Positions 24,834-33,142 of a stretch of 62,163 bases of DNA are shown one piece after another. The translations under genes and the position numbers were made by a program. The stretch covers positions 1 to 62,163 of the forward strand of contig NZ_AGTS01000094.1 in NCBI RefSeq assembly GCF_000238595.1. Direction: 5' to 3'. Origin of the DNA: Acidovorax sp. NO-1 (GTDB lineage Bacteria > Pseudomonadota > Gammaproteobacteria > Burkholderiales > Burkholderiaceae_C). Numbering within the stretch: position 1 is the first letter of the stretch; each line of letters begins with the position of its first letter. The notes under the pieces are model-generated. The model had not been told where the DNA came from and made no database searches. It saw only the letters and a program-made list of their open reading frames with translations.

Positions 24834-25217
24834 TCACGCCTTGACTATTGTGGCGTCAATCTCTACGAGTTGCCCCACGTAGCCCAGTCCGGCAATACCG
24901 AGCAGGGTAGCAGGCGGAACTTGGCCACCAAACCAATCTGCGACCGCTGACCATGCCGCAGAGAGACTTGCTTGATTCCCGACCACGTACACGACCAATT
25001 GTCGAATGTCCGTGACTTGAAATTCGTGTACTGCGAGGAGCCGCTCTAAGTTGCGCAGGCACTGCAAGGCTTGTGCGCTCGGGTCTTCGGGGCCCACCAA
25101 GTGGCCATGGGAGTCGAGAGGCACCTGGCCAGCCACAAACAGATGATCGCCGAGGCGATCCGCGTAGCGGTATTGCGGCGTAGCTGGGAGTCCTGCATTG
25201 AGTTCGGCTTCATTCAT
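24834..25217 (-). CDS. RidA/YjgF-like protein lacking the catalytic arginine (cassette gene)
   Basis: This 127-residue protein has the chorismate-mutase-like RidA fold signature: DHLFVAGQVPLDSHGHLVG, QALQCLRNLERLLA, IRQLVVYVVG and the end GQLVEIDATIVKA. RidA proteins hydrolyse reactive enamines and imines using an arginine in a PARS/T motif; here the matching place reads PPATLLG, with no arginine. It is thus probably a member of one of the Rid subgroups that lack deaminase activity. It is the gene of a single-gene cassette bounded by attC sites 2 and 3. Confidence 0.85.
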   Translation of the reverse strand: MNEAELNAGLPATPQYRYADRLGDHLFVAGQVPLDSHGHLVGPEDPSAQALQCLRNLERLLAVHEFQVTDIRQLVVYVVGNQASLSAAWSAVADWFGGQVPPATLLGIAGLGYVGQLVEIDATIVKA

Positions 25218-25299
25218 CGGACTTCATCAAGTGGCTGAGATTTTGGGGGCTTGGCTGCAGTCTGGGCTTCCGAGAACGGCGCAGCATGTGCTTGTTGAC

Positions 25300-25369
25300 G
25301 CCTAACGCCCCAGTTAACTGGCAGCAACGTGCGCAGCACGTTGATGTCCAGTTGAACGCCGAGTTAGGC
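25300..25369 (-). other. attC site 2 (end of GFA-like cassette)
   Basis: Minus strand: begins GCCTAAC, ends GTTAGGC; the outer boxes are perfect complements. Inside, CAACTGGACATCAACGTGC can fold back on GCACGTTGCTGCCAGTTAACT. The conserved AAC and CGTTA-type core trinucleotides are present. This is the most canonical site of the four. Confidence 0.92.
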
Positions 25370-25423
25370 GGGTGAAAGATGCTTCAGAGGCCGAGTTGCG
25401 CATTGTGTTTTTTGGTTTTGAGT

Positions 25424-25843
25424 TCACGCGAGCCTCGGTGAGTCGGGGCCGGTTTCGAACTGAGGAAGCCCGTCACAAACGGGCCACCAGTTGGCCTTCG
25501 AGCCAGCGTAGAAGTGCGCCTCTAATGGGGCCTCAATGATTTCATTGATGAGACCGATGCGGATGCGAAGGACGTCAGGCAGTGATTCTCGTTTGCTGTA
25601 TAGGGGCGAGCCACATACCTTGCAAAAGACGCGCTTCTTGCCTGGTGATGATTCGAAGGTAGATAGCAGGTCACCGCCTTGCGCAAGCGTGAACGCGTGG
25701 GTGCTAACCGGTACGTTGGTTGCGACGGCCGTGCCTTGTGCTTTGCGGCATTGAACACAATGACAGACTTGGATGGGATTCAGTTTGCCTGCGATCCTGA
25801 ACTGAACTCCGCCACATAGGCAGCTTCCCGTGTAAGTACTCAT
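25424..25843 (-). CDS. GFA-family (glutathione-dependent formaldehyde-activating-like) protein (cassette gene)
   Basis: This 139-residue zinc protein has the full GFA cysteine set: SCLCGGVQF, HCVQCRKAQG and FCKVCGSPLYSKRE. These bind two zinc ions in the fold. The name comes from an enzyme once thought to condense formaldehyde with glutathione; most family members have no known reaction. The gene occupies one cassette between attC sites 1 and 2. The start MSTYTGSCLC is the usual family N terminus. GC content is below that of the core genes nearby. Confidence 0.88.
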   Translation of the reverse strand: MSTYTGSCLCGGVQFRIAGKLNPIQVCHCVQCRKAQGTAVATNVPVSTHAFTLAQGGDLLSTFESSPGKKRVFCKVCGSPLYSKRESLPDVLRIRIGLINEIIEAPLEAHFYAGSKANWWPVCDGLPQFETGPDSPRLA

Positions 25844-25858
25844 ATTTGCTTCTTTGTG

Positions 25859-25945
25859 GCCTAACGTTGGCGCTGTCCGGCACGCAGCATACGCCGCGAA
25901 GCGGCATTCTGCTGCTGCTTGACCGAGACGAGCAACTTGTTAAAC
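25859..25945 (-). other. attC site 1 (end of DUF6506-like cassette)
   Basis: Minus strand: begins GTTTAAC (RYYYAAC) and ends GTTAGGC (GTTRRRY). A long hairpin forms from AGCAGAATGCCGC and GCGGCGTATGCTGC around TTC. The opening GTTTAAC is the complement of the GTTAAAC found at the start of this cassette at 26344-26350, which supports the assignment. Confidence 0.9.
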
Positions 25946-25985
25946 ATCACGTTCTGAATTGCTTGAACTGAATGGCATTTCGAAC

Positions 25986-26279
25986 TCAGTTGGCAAAAAG
26001 ACGATACATGCTATCGATCGACTCGGGGCCGTATGCAACTACACCTACGGGTACTTTGTAGTCGATGGCCTCGATAATTTTTCCTGCCCAGACAGGGCTG
26101 AATCCACCGCAAAGTTCAATGAGTTGAATTCCTTCCGCGACCATTTCCTTTGCAACGGCTACGCCTTTGCTTGCGTCGGATACGCCGACGACCTTCATGG
26201 AGAATTTTTCGGTTCCCTGATACTGAACGAAGTCGTCGCCAGTGACGATGAATCCGAATTTCGTGAGTGCCATGTTCAA
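25986..26279 (-). CDS. DUF6506-like small protein (cassette gene)
   Basis: This 97-residue protein starts MALTKFGFIVTGDDFVQYQG and contains VAKEMVAEGIQLIELCGGFS with a following GKIIEAIDYKVPVGVVAYGPE. From memory this matches the uncharacterised DUF6506 family; a search would settle it. It is cytoplasmic, with no membrane segment. It forms the first cassette of the array by transcription direction. No function is known and neighbours give no clue, as expected of cassette genes. Confidence 0.7.
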   Translation of the reverse strand: MNMALTKFGFIVTGDDFVQYQGTEKFSMKVVGVSDASKGVAVAKEMVAEGIQLIELCGGFSPVWAGKIIEAIDYKVPVGVVAYGPESIDSMYRLFAN

Positions 26280-26343
26280 TCCTAAATTTTTCGGTTGGGT
26301 TTCGGTGACTTTTGATAACGACCAAAAATTGAAGTCGCGCGAT

Positions 26344-26350
26344 GTTTAAC
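26344..26350 (-). other. Leading recombination box of the cassette array
   Basis: GTTAAAC on the minus strand (GTTRRRY) marks the left end of the first cassette. It could be the residue of an attI site or of a lost attC; the sequence beyond shows no attC-like hairpin and no integrase gene. Confidence 0.55.
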
Positions 26351-26370
26351 GTAATTTAGACCGCAAACCC

Positions 26371-26407
26371 TGCGGGATAAACTGGACGTTGCGGGATATT
26401 CTGGACA
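26371..26407. repeat. Two 18-base repeats resembling IS21-type ends
   Basis: TGCGGGATA-AAC-TGGACG and TGCGGGATA-TTC-TGGACA are spaced 19 bases start to start. Repeated sequences of this kind, reading GTCCAG..ATCCCGCA on the other strand, occur at the ends of IS21-family elements as transposase-binding sites. No transposase is present, so this would be a relic. Confidence 0.45.
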
Positions 26408-26671
26408 CAAATTCCTCCTGAAACTAGCTTGCAGCATGGGTTTGCAAGCAGGTGCCTGTTCAAATATCCAGGTATAAAAATTCCGTGAAACCCGGCAAGC
26501 ATCAAGGCAACAAACTATAGCGTGCCCCGCAGGCCGGATTGGGGCAGCAGACTGCGCGCTGTGGGTGCTGACCGATCCGGCTTGAATCAATGGCCGCCTT
26601 GGGAACGGGATGCCCACCGTCGGCTCAGGGCCCCAAACTACCCCTTGCGAGCCACACACTTCCAAAAATAT
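26408..26671. other. Gene-free stretch beside the cassette array
   Basis: I see no convincing coding sequence, RNA gene or integrase remnant here. It may contain debris of the integron platform or an insertion sequence. Confidence 0.4.
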
Positions 26672-26733
26672 AAGAAAAAGTGGCGCTAGCGCTTATCCAT
26701 CATGCGCCAACAGCTATCACAAACATAGCAATC
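26672..26733 (+). repeat. Interspersed palindromic element, copy 5
   Basis: GTGGCGCTAGCGCTTATCCA then TCATGCGCCAACAGCTATCA. The 3' arm (CATGCGCC) departs from the usual AAGCGCT. It separates the accessory island from the aspartic protease gene. Confidence 0.75.
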
Positions 26734-26737
26734 CACA

Positions 26738-27280
26738 TCAACTGCCCCGGGGCCGCAGCACCATGCGGTCGCGGCCCATTTCCACATCAAAGTGGCGCAG
26801 AAAGTTCTGGCCCAGCAAGGCGTCATCGTCGCTGCGGCCGGTGTAGCCGGTGCCCACGCGCAGGCCCGACACCGCCAGCGACCGCACGGTGACCGAGTCG
26901 GAAGCAACAACCCGCCCTTCGCGCAGGCCGTTGGCGGTCTGGAAGGTGATGGGGTCGCCGCCTTGCAGGCCGGCCTGGCGGGCCAGGGTGTCCGTCACAC
27001 CGACCAGGCTGGCGCCCGTGTCCACCAGAAACATCACCGGCACGCCGTTGACGCTGCCCGCCACACGAAAGTGGCCGTCGTGGTGGCGGGGGATCACCAC
27101 CGCGCCCTCGGCCGTGACGGTGGCGCCCTTGGGCTCAAGGGTGTACTGCATGGCAAAGTACAGCACGGCCATCACCACCAGCCAGAACGCGAGGATGCCC
27201 AGGGTGCCCACCCGCATGAGGCGGCGCGTGGGTTGGCCGGGATCAGCGGGAGGGATGTGGTGGTGGTGTGGAGTGCCCAT
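26738..27280 (-). CDS. Membrane-anchored retropepsin-like aspartic protease
   Basis: From ATG 27280 this protein has 180 residues: a His-rich start (MGTPHHHHIPPADPG), one membrane helix (VGTLGILAFWLVVMAVLYFA) and a periplasmic retropepsin-like domain. The active-site motif is VDTGAS in FLVDTGASLVGVTDTLA; the closing part DDALLGQNFLRHFDVE is typical of the TIGR02281/clan AA group. Like retroviral proteases it should work as a homodimer. Substrates are unknown. An earlier ATG at 27400 adds 40 unrelated residues encoded by the repetitive stretch at 27361-27395. Confidence 0.85.
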   Translation of the reverse strand: MGTPHHHHIPPADPGQPTRRLMRVGTLGILAFWLVVMAVLYFAMQYTLEPKGATVTAEGAVVIPRHHDGHFRVAGSVNGVPVMFLVDTGASLVGVTDTLARQAGLQGGDPITFQTANGLREGRVVASDSVTVRSLAVSGLRVGTGYTGRSDDDALLGQNFLRHFDVEMGRDRMVLRPRGS

Positions 27281-27421
27281 GGCAAGCGGGATGGTGTGAA
27301 ACGGTGCAAAGGTGGCATGCCCGCACAGCATAGGCGCAGCGCCAAAACCCCTCGCCGTGTGCCCGTATGGGCGTATGGTCGTATGGGCGTAGGTGCCCAT
27401 GCATCTGTGACCCTGTGGCGC

Positions 27422-30400
27422 TCAGGAAGCTGGCGCCCCGCCAGCGCCTTGCAGAAACTGCGCCTCAAACTCGTCTGCCGGCAAGGGTTTGCTCAGCAGG
27501 TAGCCCTGGATCTCGTCGCAGCCCAGCAGGGCCAGCATGCGCGAGTGGTCTGCAGTTTCCACGCCTTCGGCCACCACCTTGAGGCCCAGCGAATGCCCCA
27601 GGTTGATGATGGTGGACACCAGTGCGCGCCCCTGGGGGCCCGTGTTCATGGCCAGGATGAAGGAGCGGTCGATCTTGAGGGTGTCCACCGGTAGCCGGGC
27701 CAGGTAGCTCAGCGATGAAAACCCGGTGCCGAAGTCGTCGATGGCGATGGTGATGCCCATCTGGCGCAGGGCGCACAGGCTGCGGGTGCTGTGGTCTACG
27801 TCGCCCATCACCATGCTTTCGGTGATCTCCAGCTCCAGCCCGGCGGCGGCGTGGGCGTCGTGGGCCACGGCGTCGGCCACCTCGGAGATGAAGCCCCGGT
27901 GCAGCAGTTGCAGCGACGATACGTTCACGGCCACGCGCAGGGGCGCAAAGCCTGCCTGGCGCCAGCGCAGGTTGTCGGCCAGCGCCTGCCGCAGGGCCCA
28001 GCGGCCCACGTCGTAGATAAGGCCGGTTTCCTCCAGGATGGGGATGAAGAGCGCGGGCGCCACCAGGCCCCGCTCGGGGTCGTGCCACCGGATGAGCGCT
28101 TCGGCGCCCGAGAGGGTGCCGGTGGGCAGGTGCAGCTTGGGCTGGTAGTGCAGCACGAACTGGTGCTTCTCCAGGGCGTCGCGCAGGCGGCCTTCCAGGC
28201 TCAGCGCCTCGGCCACGCGGGTGTTCATCTCCGATGTGTAAAACAGCAGGGTGTCTGCCGAGGCCTTGGCCTTGTTCACGGCGGCTTCGGCGTTGCGCAG
28301 CAGCGCTTCTGCATCGGCCCCATCCATGGGGTACAGCGCCACCCCGGCCTTTGCGGCCATGCGCAGCTCGGTGCCGCCCAGTGCAAAGGGGGCGTCAAAA
28401 CACGCGCGCAGAAGGTGGTCTACCGCCAGGGCCACCGCGCCCGCGTCGCGTGCTTCGGTCACGGCCACGCCAAAGCTGTTGACGCCGATGCGCGCCACGT
28501 CCCAGGCATCGCCTGCCGCCTGCTGCAGCCGCTGCGCCACCTGCCGCAGCAGTTCGTCCCCCACTTGGCGGCCCAGAGTGTCGTTGACGATGCGAAACCG
28601 GCTGATGTCCAGCAGCGCAATGGCCTGCAAGGCCTTGGCGCCCTCGCGGGTGCGCAGGTGCTGGCCACTGCGCTCCAGAAACAGCGTGTGGTTGGGCAGG
28701 CCGGTGATTTCGTCGTAGTAGGCCAGGTAACGCAGCCGCTCTTCCTTACCCAGGTGGTCCAGCGCAAAGCCGATGTCCCCGGCCAGCTCCATCAAAAGCC
28801 GCATCTCGGCGTCGTCAAAAAAGCCCACCTCGTCGGCAAACAGGGCCATCACGCCCACCACTTCATGCGCCACCAGCAGCGGCAACACGGCCATGGACGC
28901 CACGCCCTGCGCGCCCAGGTATTGCGGCAGCAGGATGCGCGCGTCGCGCTGGATGTCGTCGCTCACCACGGGGCGTGCCGTGCGCACCACATCGGCACTC
29001 AGGCTCTCGCCCGGGGTGGGCTGGGCATGCAGTTGCAGGTGGTCCTGGATGTGCATGAGAAATTCGGCGCCCGCGCCGTACAGCGCCACCGGCACCACCC
29101 GCCCCAGGCCACGGTCCACCCGGCCGATCCATGCCATCCTGAACTGCCCGTGCTCCACCGCCACCCGGCACGACTCCTTGAAGAGCTCGTCGCGCTGGCG
29201 CACGCGCACGATCAGCGTGTTGATGCCGCTGAGCATGGCGTACACGCGGTTGAGCCGCTTGATCTTGCGCTCAGCATCGCGCCTTTCGGTGATGTCTTCG
29301 CCCAGGCTGGCCACGCCCGTGACCTGCCCGCCAACGGACCGCAGTACGGTGTTGTTCCAGTGCACCAGGCGCCGCCCGCCCGAGCGGGTGAGGATCTCGT
29401 TGTCAAAATGCCATGCCGACGGCCTGTCGGCCACGAGATCGGCAAACACGCCGCGCACATGGGCCATTTCGGGCGGCACGAACAGCTCGAACCAGTTGCG
29501 CCCGGAGACCTCTTCACGCTGCCAGCCGGTAAGCCGCAGCAGGTAGTCGTTGCAGTAGGTGATGCGGCCTTCGCAGTCGAGCATCATGGAAATCATCTCG
29601 ACCTTGTCGAGCATGTCGTTGAAGCGGCGGTCGCTCTCGTGGAGCTCTTCTTCCGCACGCTTTTCCGTGGTGACGTCCTGGATGGTGTTGAACCAGCGGC
29701 CCTGCTCGCCGCGGCCCATGGCTTCCTCCAGCGGCTCCATCACCTGGCGCAGGTGCAGGTACTCCCCGTCAGCGCGCAGGATTCGGTAGGTGAAGTCCAT
29801 GCGAGCGCCGTGCCAGGCGGCCTGCAGGGCATGCTGGCGAAACCGGGTGCGGTCGTCCGGGTGCACCAGCGCCAGCCAGTCGCGTGCCGACTGGGGCATG
29901 GCTTCGGGCACCAGCCCCAGCATGCCCGGCAGGGTGTCGAGCCAGCTTTCAAAGCTGCCGTCGTGCCGGCTGATCACGTGCGTGATCTTGGCCAGCGCCT
30001 GGGCGCGGCGCAGCCGCGCCAGGCTGGCACACTGCGCATCCAGCGTCTGCTGGTGGTCGTGCACCTGGTTCTGCAGCTGCTCGGCCCGCTGATGCGCCTG
30101 CAGGCACAGGTCGGCGTGTTCAAAAAGGCGCCCTGCGTGGGCGCCCAGCAGCGCCACCACTTCTTCGTCTTCGGCGCTGAAAGCCTCCGCCCCGGTCTTG
30201 TTGCCCAGGCAGATCCAGCCATGGCCCGTGGCCTGCGAAGCCACCGGCACCACCAGCGCTGAATACAGCGGCGGGTAGCCGGGGGGCAGGCCCACGTCGC
30301 ACGGATCGCCGCCCGTGCACACCACCCGCTGCGGCTTGCGCGCTGCCCGCACACGCCCCAGCAGGCCGTGGGAAATGTGGGGCGCCAGGTGGGGCGCCAT

Positions 30401-30658
30401 GTGGTTCGTTTCAGGCCCGCCCCCGGCGGGAGGTTTCAGCCCGGCCATGCAGGTGATGGCACGCCCGCCGTGAGCGCCCTGCACACACACCACGGCAAAT
30501 TGCGCCCCTGCCAGCGTCAGTGCGCCGCTGCACACGCGCGACAGCATCGCCTGCGGCTCGCGCTCTGCGGCCACCTGCAGGCTGAGCGCGGCCAGCGCAG
30601 CAAAGCGGCGGTTCGTGGCCTCAGGCTCGGCCACACGGCGCAGGGGGGGTTCCGTCAT
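27422..30658 (-). CDS. GAF-PAS-PAS-GAF-GGDEF(degenerate)-EAL phosphodiesterase-like protein
   Basis: This soluble protein of about 1078 residues has an N-terminal GAF-like domain, a coiled coil (about residues 180-220), two PAS domains, a second GAF domain (ESCRVAVEHGQFRMAWIGRVD), a GGDEF-like domain and an EAL domain. The GGDEF motif reads GVNSF in ARIGVNSFGVAV, so cyclase activity is unlikely. The EAL residues are intact (GAEALIRWHDP, LEITESMVMGD, DDFGTGFSSLSYLARLP), so c-di-GMP breakdown is likely, perhaps with GTP binding by the dead domain as control. ATG 30658 is preferred; an ATG at 30715 is possible. Confidence 0.88.
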   Translation of the reverse strand: MTEPPLRRVAEPEATNRRFAALAALSLQVAAEREPQAMLSRVCSGALTLAGAQFAVVCVQGAHGGRAITCMAGLKPPAGGGPETNHMAPHLAPHISHGLLGRVRAARKPQRVVCTGGDPCDVGLPPGYPPLYSALVVPVASQATGHGWICLGNKTGAEAFSAEDEEVVALLGAHAGRLFEHADLCLQAHQRAEQLQNQVHDHQQTLDAQCASLARLRRAQALAKITHVISRHDGSFESWLDTLPGMLGLVPEAMPQSARDWLALVHPDDRTRFRQHALQAAWHGARMDFTYRILRADGEYLHLRQVMEPLEEAMGRGEQGRWFNTIQDVTTEKRAEEELHESDRRFNDMLDKVEMISMMLDCEGRITYCNDYLLRLTGWQREEVSGRNWFELFVPPEMAHVRGVFADLVADRPSAWHFDNEILTRSGGRRLVHWNNTVLRSVGGQVTGVASLGEDITERRDAERKIKRLNRVYAMLSGINTLIVRVRQRDELFKESCRVAVEHGQFRMAWIGRVDRGLGRVVPVALYGAGAEFLMHIQDHLQLHAQPTPGESLSADVVRTARPVVSDDIQRDARILLPQYLGAQGVASMAVLPLLVAHEVVGVMALFADEVGFFDDAEMRLLMELAGDIGFALDHLGKEERLRYLAYYDEITGLPNHTLFLERSGQHLRTREGAKALQAIALLDISRFRIVNDTLGRQVGDELLRQVAQRLQQAAGDAWDVARIGVNSFGVAVTEARDAGAVALAVDHLLRACFDAPFALGGTELRMAAKAGVALYPMDGADAEALLRNAEAAVNKAKASADTLLFYTSEMNTRVAEALSLEGRLRDALEKHQFVLHYQPKLHLPTGTLSGAEALIRWHDPERGLVAPALFIPILEETGLIYDVGRWALRQALADNLRWRQAGFAPLRVAVNVSSLQLLHRGFISEVADAVAHDAHAAAGLELEITESMVMGDVDHSTRSLCALRQMGITIAIDDFGTGFSSLSYLARLPVDTLKIDRSFILAMNTGPQGRALVSTIINLGHSLGLKVVAEGVETADHSRMLALLGCDEIQGYLLSKPLPADEFEAQFLQGAGGAPAS

Positions 30659-30801
30659 AGGTGCAAGTGCCGCTCCGGGCATTACAAACCCGGGGCATCT
30701 GGCAACCCGTGCCATGGCGGCCCGGGGAGCGGCGGGTCCATCTTAGGCGGGAAGGCTGAGGGTTGACAACCGTCAAGTCGCCAGCGCCGGGCGGCAGCAA
30801 A

Positions 30802-30834
30802 AAGCCCCTGCTCCCTCCACAGGAACAGGGGCTT
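30802..30834 (-). terminator. icd rho-independent terminator
   Basis: AAGCCCCTG and CAGGGGCTT pair in a 9-base stem; on the minus strand the stem is followed by TTTTT. It lies 46 bases past the icd stop codon. Confidence 0.85.
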
Positions 30835-30879
30835 CACACCCGGCCCGGCAGCGCCAGCGCGCCGCGACGCCAGGGGCGC

Positions 30880-32139
30880 TTACATGTTTTCGATCATGAC
30901 CTGCCCGAACCCCGAGCAGCTCACCTGGGTCGCGCCATCCATCAGGCGAGCAAAGTCGTAGGTGACCTTCTTGGAGGCAATGGACTTCTCCAGCGAGCTG
31001 ATGATCAGGTCTGCCGCCGCCGTCCAGCCCATGTGGCGCAGCATCATTTCGGCCGACAGGATCTCGGAGCCGGGGTTCACGTAGTCCTTGCCCGCGTACT
31101 TGGGCGCCGTGCCGTGGGTGGCTTCAAAACACGCCACCGAATCGGACATGTTGGCGCCAGGGGCGATACCGATGCCGCCCACCTGCGCGGCCAGAGCGTC
31201 GGAGATGTAGTCGCCGTTCAGGTTCAAGGTGGCAACCACCGAGTATTCGGCCGGGCGCAGCAGGATCTGCTGCAGGAAGGCATCGGCGATGCTGTCCTTG
31301 ATGGTGATGTCCTTGCCCGACTTGGGGCTCTTGAACTTGCACCAGGGGCCGCCGTCGATCAGCTGCGCACCAAACTCCTTCTGGGCCAGCGCGTAGGCCC
31401 AGTCGCGAAAACCGCCTTCGGTGTACTTCATGATGTTGCCCTTGTGCACGATGGTCACGCTGGGCTTGTCGTTGTCGATGGCGTACTGGATGGCCTTGCG
31501 CACCAGGCGCTCGGTGCCCTCGCGCGACACCGGCTTGACGCCGATGCCCGAAGTATTGGGAAAGCGGATCTTCTTGACGCCCATCTCGTCCTGCAGGAAC
31601 TTGATGATCTTTTTGGCCTTGTCCGACTCGGCCTCGAATTCGATGCCGGCGTAGATGTCTTCCGAGTTCTCGCGGAAGATCACCATGTTGGTCTTTTCGG
31701 GCTCTTTCAGCGGCGATGGCACGCCCTTGAAATACTGCACGGGGCGCAGACAGACGTACAGGTCCAGCTCCTGGCGCAGTGCCACGTTCAGCGAACGGAT
31801 GCCGCCGCCCACCGGCGTGGTCAGCGGGCCCTTGATGGACACCACGTACTCGCGCAGCACTGCCAAGGTTTCTTCGGGCAGCCACACGTCGGGGCCATAC
31901 ACCTTGGTCGATTTCTCGCCCGCGTACACCTCCATCCAGTGGATCTTCTTGGCGCCGCCATAAGCCTTGGCCACGGCGGCGTCCACCACCTTGATCATCA
32001 CGGGCGTAATGTCGAGGCCCGTGCCGTCACCCTCGATGAAGGGAATGATGGGCTGGTCCGGCACATTCAGCGACATGTCGGCATTGACCGTGATTTTCTG
32101 GCCTTCGGCAGGCACCTTGATGTGCTGGTAGGTGGTCAT
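30880..32139 (-). CDS. icd: NADP-dependent isocitrate dehydrogenase
   Basis: This 419-residue TCA-cycle enzyme oxidises isocitrate to 2-oxoglutarate and CO2 with NADP. It follows the E. coli Icd pattern: [16 protein letters not shown], the substrate-site/phosphorylation segment [31 protein letters not shown] and the NADP-specific [22 protein letters not shown] 32139 is used; it has an AGGAG site upstream. The gap to the divergent DUF192 gene (32140-32467, 328 bases) has no other gene that I can support and must contain both promoters. Confidence 0.96.
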   Translation of the reverse strand: MTTYQHIKVPAEGQKITVNADMSLNVPDQPIIPFIEGDGTGLDITPVMIKVVDAAVAKAYGGAKKIHWMEVYAGEKSTKVYGPDVWLPEETLAVLREYVVSIKGPLTTPVGGGIRSLNVALRQELDLYVCLRPVQYFKGVPSPLKEPEKTNMVIFRENSEDIYAGIEFEAESDKAKKIIKFLQDEMGVKKIRFPNTSGIGVKPVSREGTERLVRKAIQYAIDNDKPSVTIVHKGNIMKYTEGGFRDWAYALAQKEFGAQLIDGGPWCKFKSPKSGKDITIKDSIADAFLQQILLRPAEYSVVATLNLNGDYISDALAAQVGGIGIAPGANMSDSVACFEATHGTAPKYAGKDYVNPGSEILSAEMMLRHMGWTAAADLIISSLEKSIASKKVTYDFARLMDGATQVSCSGFGQVMIENM

Positions 32140-32467
32140 GGAAGGGGTCTCCTGTGGAAGCCGAAGCACGTCCGGCAGATGGGCTGGAAAGGAATGGGCC
32201 GAGCCATTCTAATGACAAAAAATCGGGGGCCCAGGCTGTCCGCCCCCGGCACCGTCGTGGCGCCACCGCGCCACAGCACGCCCCCCACCGTGCGCTGATT
32301 GCTGCTGCCCGCGATGAACAACGCCCACGCTTTGCGCGGCCTTGTGCGCCGGTCTGCGCATTGCATCAAAATCGCCGGCTGACAGAGCGTGTGACCGCGC
32401 CTTTTTTCTGCCAGCTCGCCACGTTGTGGCAACCTGCCGCCTTGCCCTTTGCCCTGAAAGCCATGCC

Positions 32468-32959
32468 ATGACCGCTTCTTCCCTGCCCTCCGGATCTTCA
32501 GCCCGCCGCGCCGTGGCCATTGCCCTGCTGGGCGCAGCACTGGCCGCACAGGCCCCGCTGGCGCTGGCCCAGGAGCAGCCGCAGTTGAACCTGCAGCGCA
32601 CGGAGCTGACCATCGGCATGCACCGCATCGACGCCCAGGTGGCTGCCACGCCCCAGGAACGCCAGACGGGGCTGATGCACCGCAAGGAGATGCCTCAGCA
32701 CGAGGGCATGCTGTTCGTGTTCGAGCAACCCGCGCAGCAGTGCTTCTGGATGAAGAACACGCTGCTGCCGCTCACGGCAGCGTTTGTGGATGACGACGGC
32801 ACCATCGTGAACCTGGCCGACATGAAGCCGCAGACACTGGATTCGCACTGCTCCACCAAGCCGGTGCGCTATGTGCTGGAGATGAACCAGGGATGGTTTG
32901 CGAAGAAGAACATCAAGGCGGGCGCCAAGCTGGGCGGGGCGCTTTTCAGCCGCAAGTGA
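32468..32959 (+). CDS. Exported DUF192-family protein
   Basis: This 163-residue protein has a signal peptide (RRAVAIALLGAALAAQAPLALA). The mature part is a DUF192 domain: VAATPQERQTGLMHRKEMPQ, HEGMLFVFEQPAQQCFWMKNT, PLTAAFVDDDGTIVNLADMKP and VLEMNQGWFAKKNIKAG. The fold is a small beta barrel of unknown function found in bacteria and archaea. Two cysteines (QQCFW, SHCST) are conserved in this group. ATG 32468 is chosen because the signal peptide begins there; it is the second of two adjacent ATGs (32463 is out of frame). Confidence 0.85.
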   Translation: MTASSLPSGSSARRAVAIALLGAALAAQAPLALAQEQPQLNLQRTELTIGMHRIDAQVAATPQERQTGLMHRKEMPQHEGMLFVFEQPAQQCFWMKNTLLPLTAAFVDDDGTIVNLADMKPQTLDSHCSTKPVRYVLEMNQGWFAKKNIKAGAKLGGALFSRK

Positions 32960-32993
32960 TGCCGGAGCAACACGCCTTTTGGGCGCTGGCTCG

Positions 32994-33047
32994 CTACTAT
33001 ATTTATAGCTACTCGCGCTTACCTATCAAGCGCCAGAGCCTCAAAAC
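32994..33047 (+). repeat. Interspersed palindromic element, copy 6
   Basis: TTATAGCTACTCGCGCTTAC then CTATCAAGCGCCAGAGCCTC. It lies between the DUF192 gene and the bidirectional terminator. Confidence 0.8.
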
Positions 33048-33061
33048 ACACAAACTCCATT

Positions 33062-33089
33062 AAAAAAACGGCCCGAGGGCCGTTTTTTT
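33062..33089. terminator. Bidirectional terminator between DUF192 gene and sodB
   Basis: A-run, CGGCC-CGAG-GGCCG stem and T-run give a symmetrical rho-independent terminator serving both convergent genes. Confidence 0.9.
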
Positions 33090-33142
33090 GTCTGCCCGCC
33101 TGACCTGCCGAGACAGGCGCAGGGCGGGCCGCCGTGGGCGTA

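Noticed and set aside
22768..26350. Calling the accessory island a prophage or ICE
   Set aside because: No phage structural, integrase, relaxase or conjugation gene is present; size and content fit cassette array plus IS relics.
26350..26737. Search for an integron integrase or attI beside the first cassette
   Set aside because: No tyrosine-recombinase motif is found in any frame; the single GTTAAAC box alone cannot prove attI.
27791..30262. Open frame of 823 codons on the plus strand opposite the EAL protein
   Set aside because: It is the antisense of a clear PAS-GGDEF-EAL gene; its His/Gln/Val-rich product has no domain. Such frames arise from high GC and strong third-position bias.
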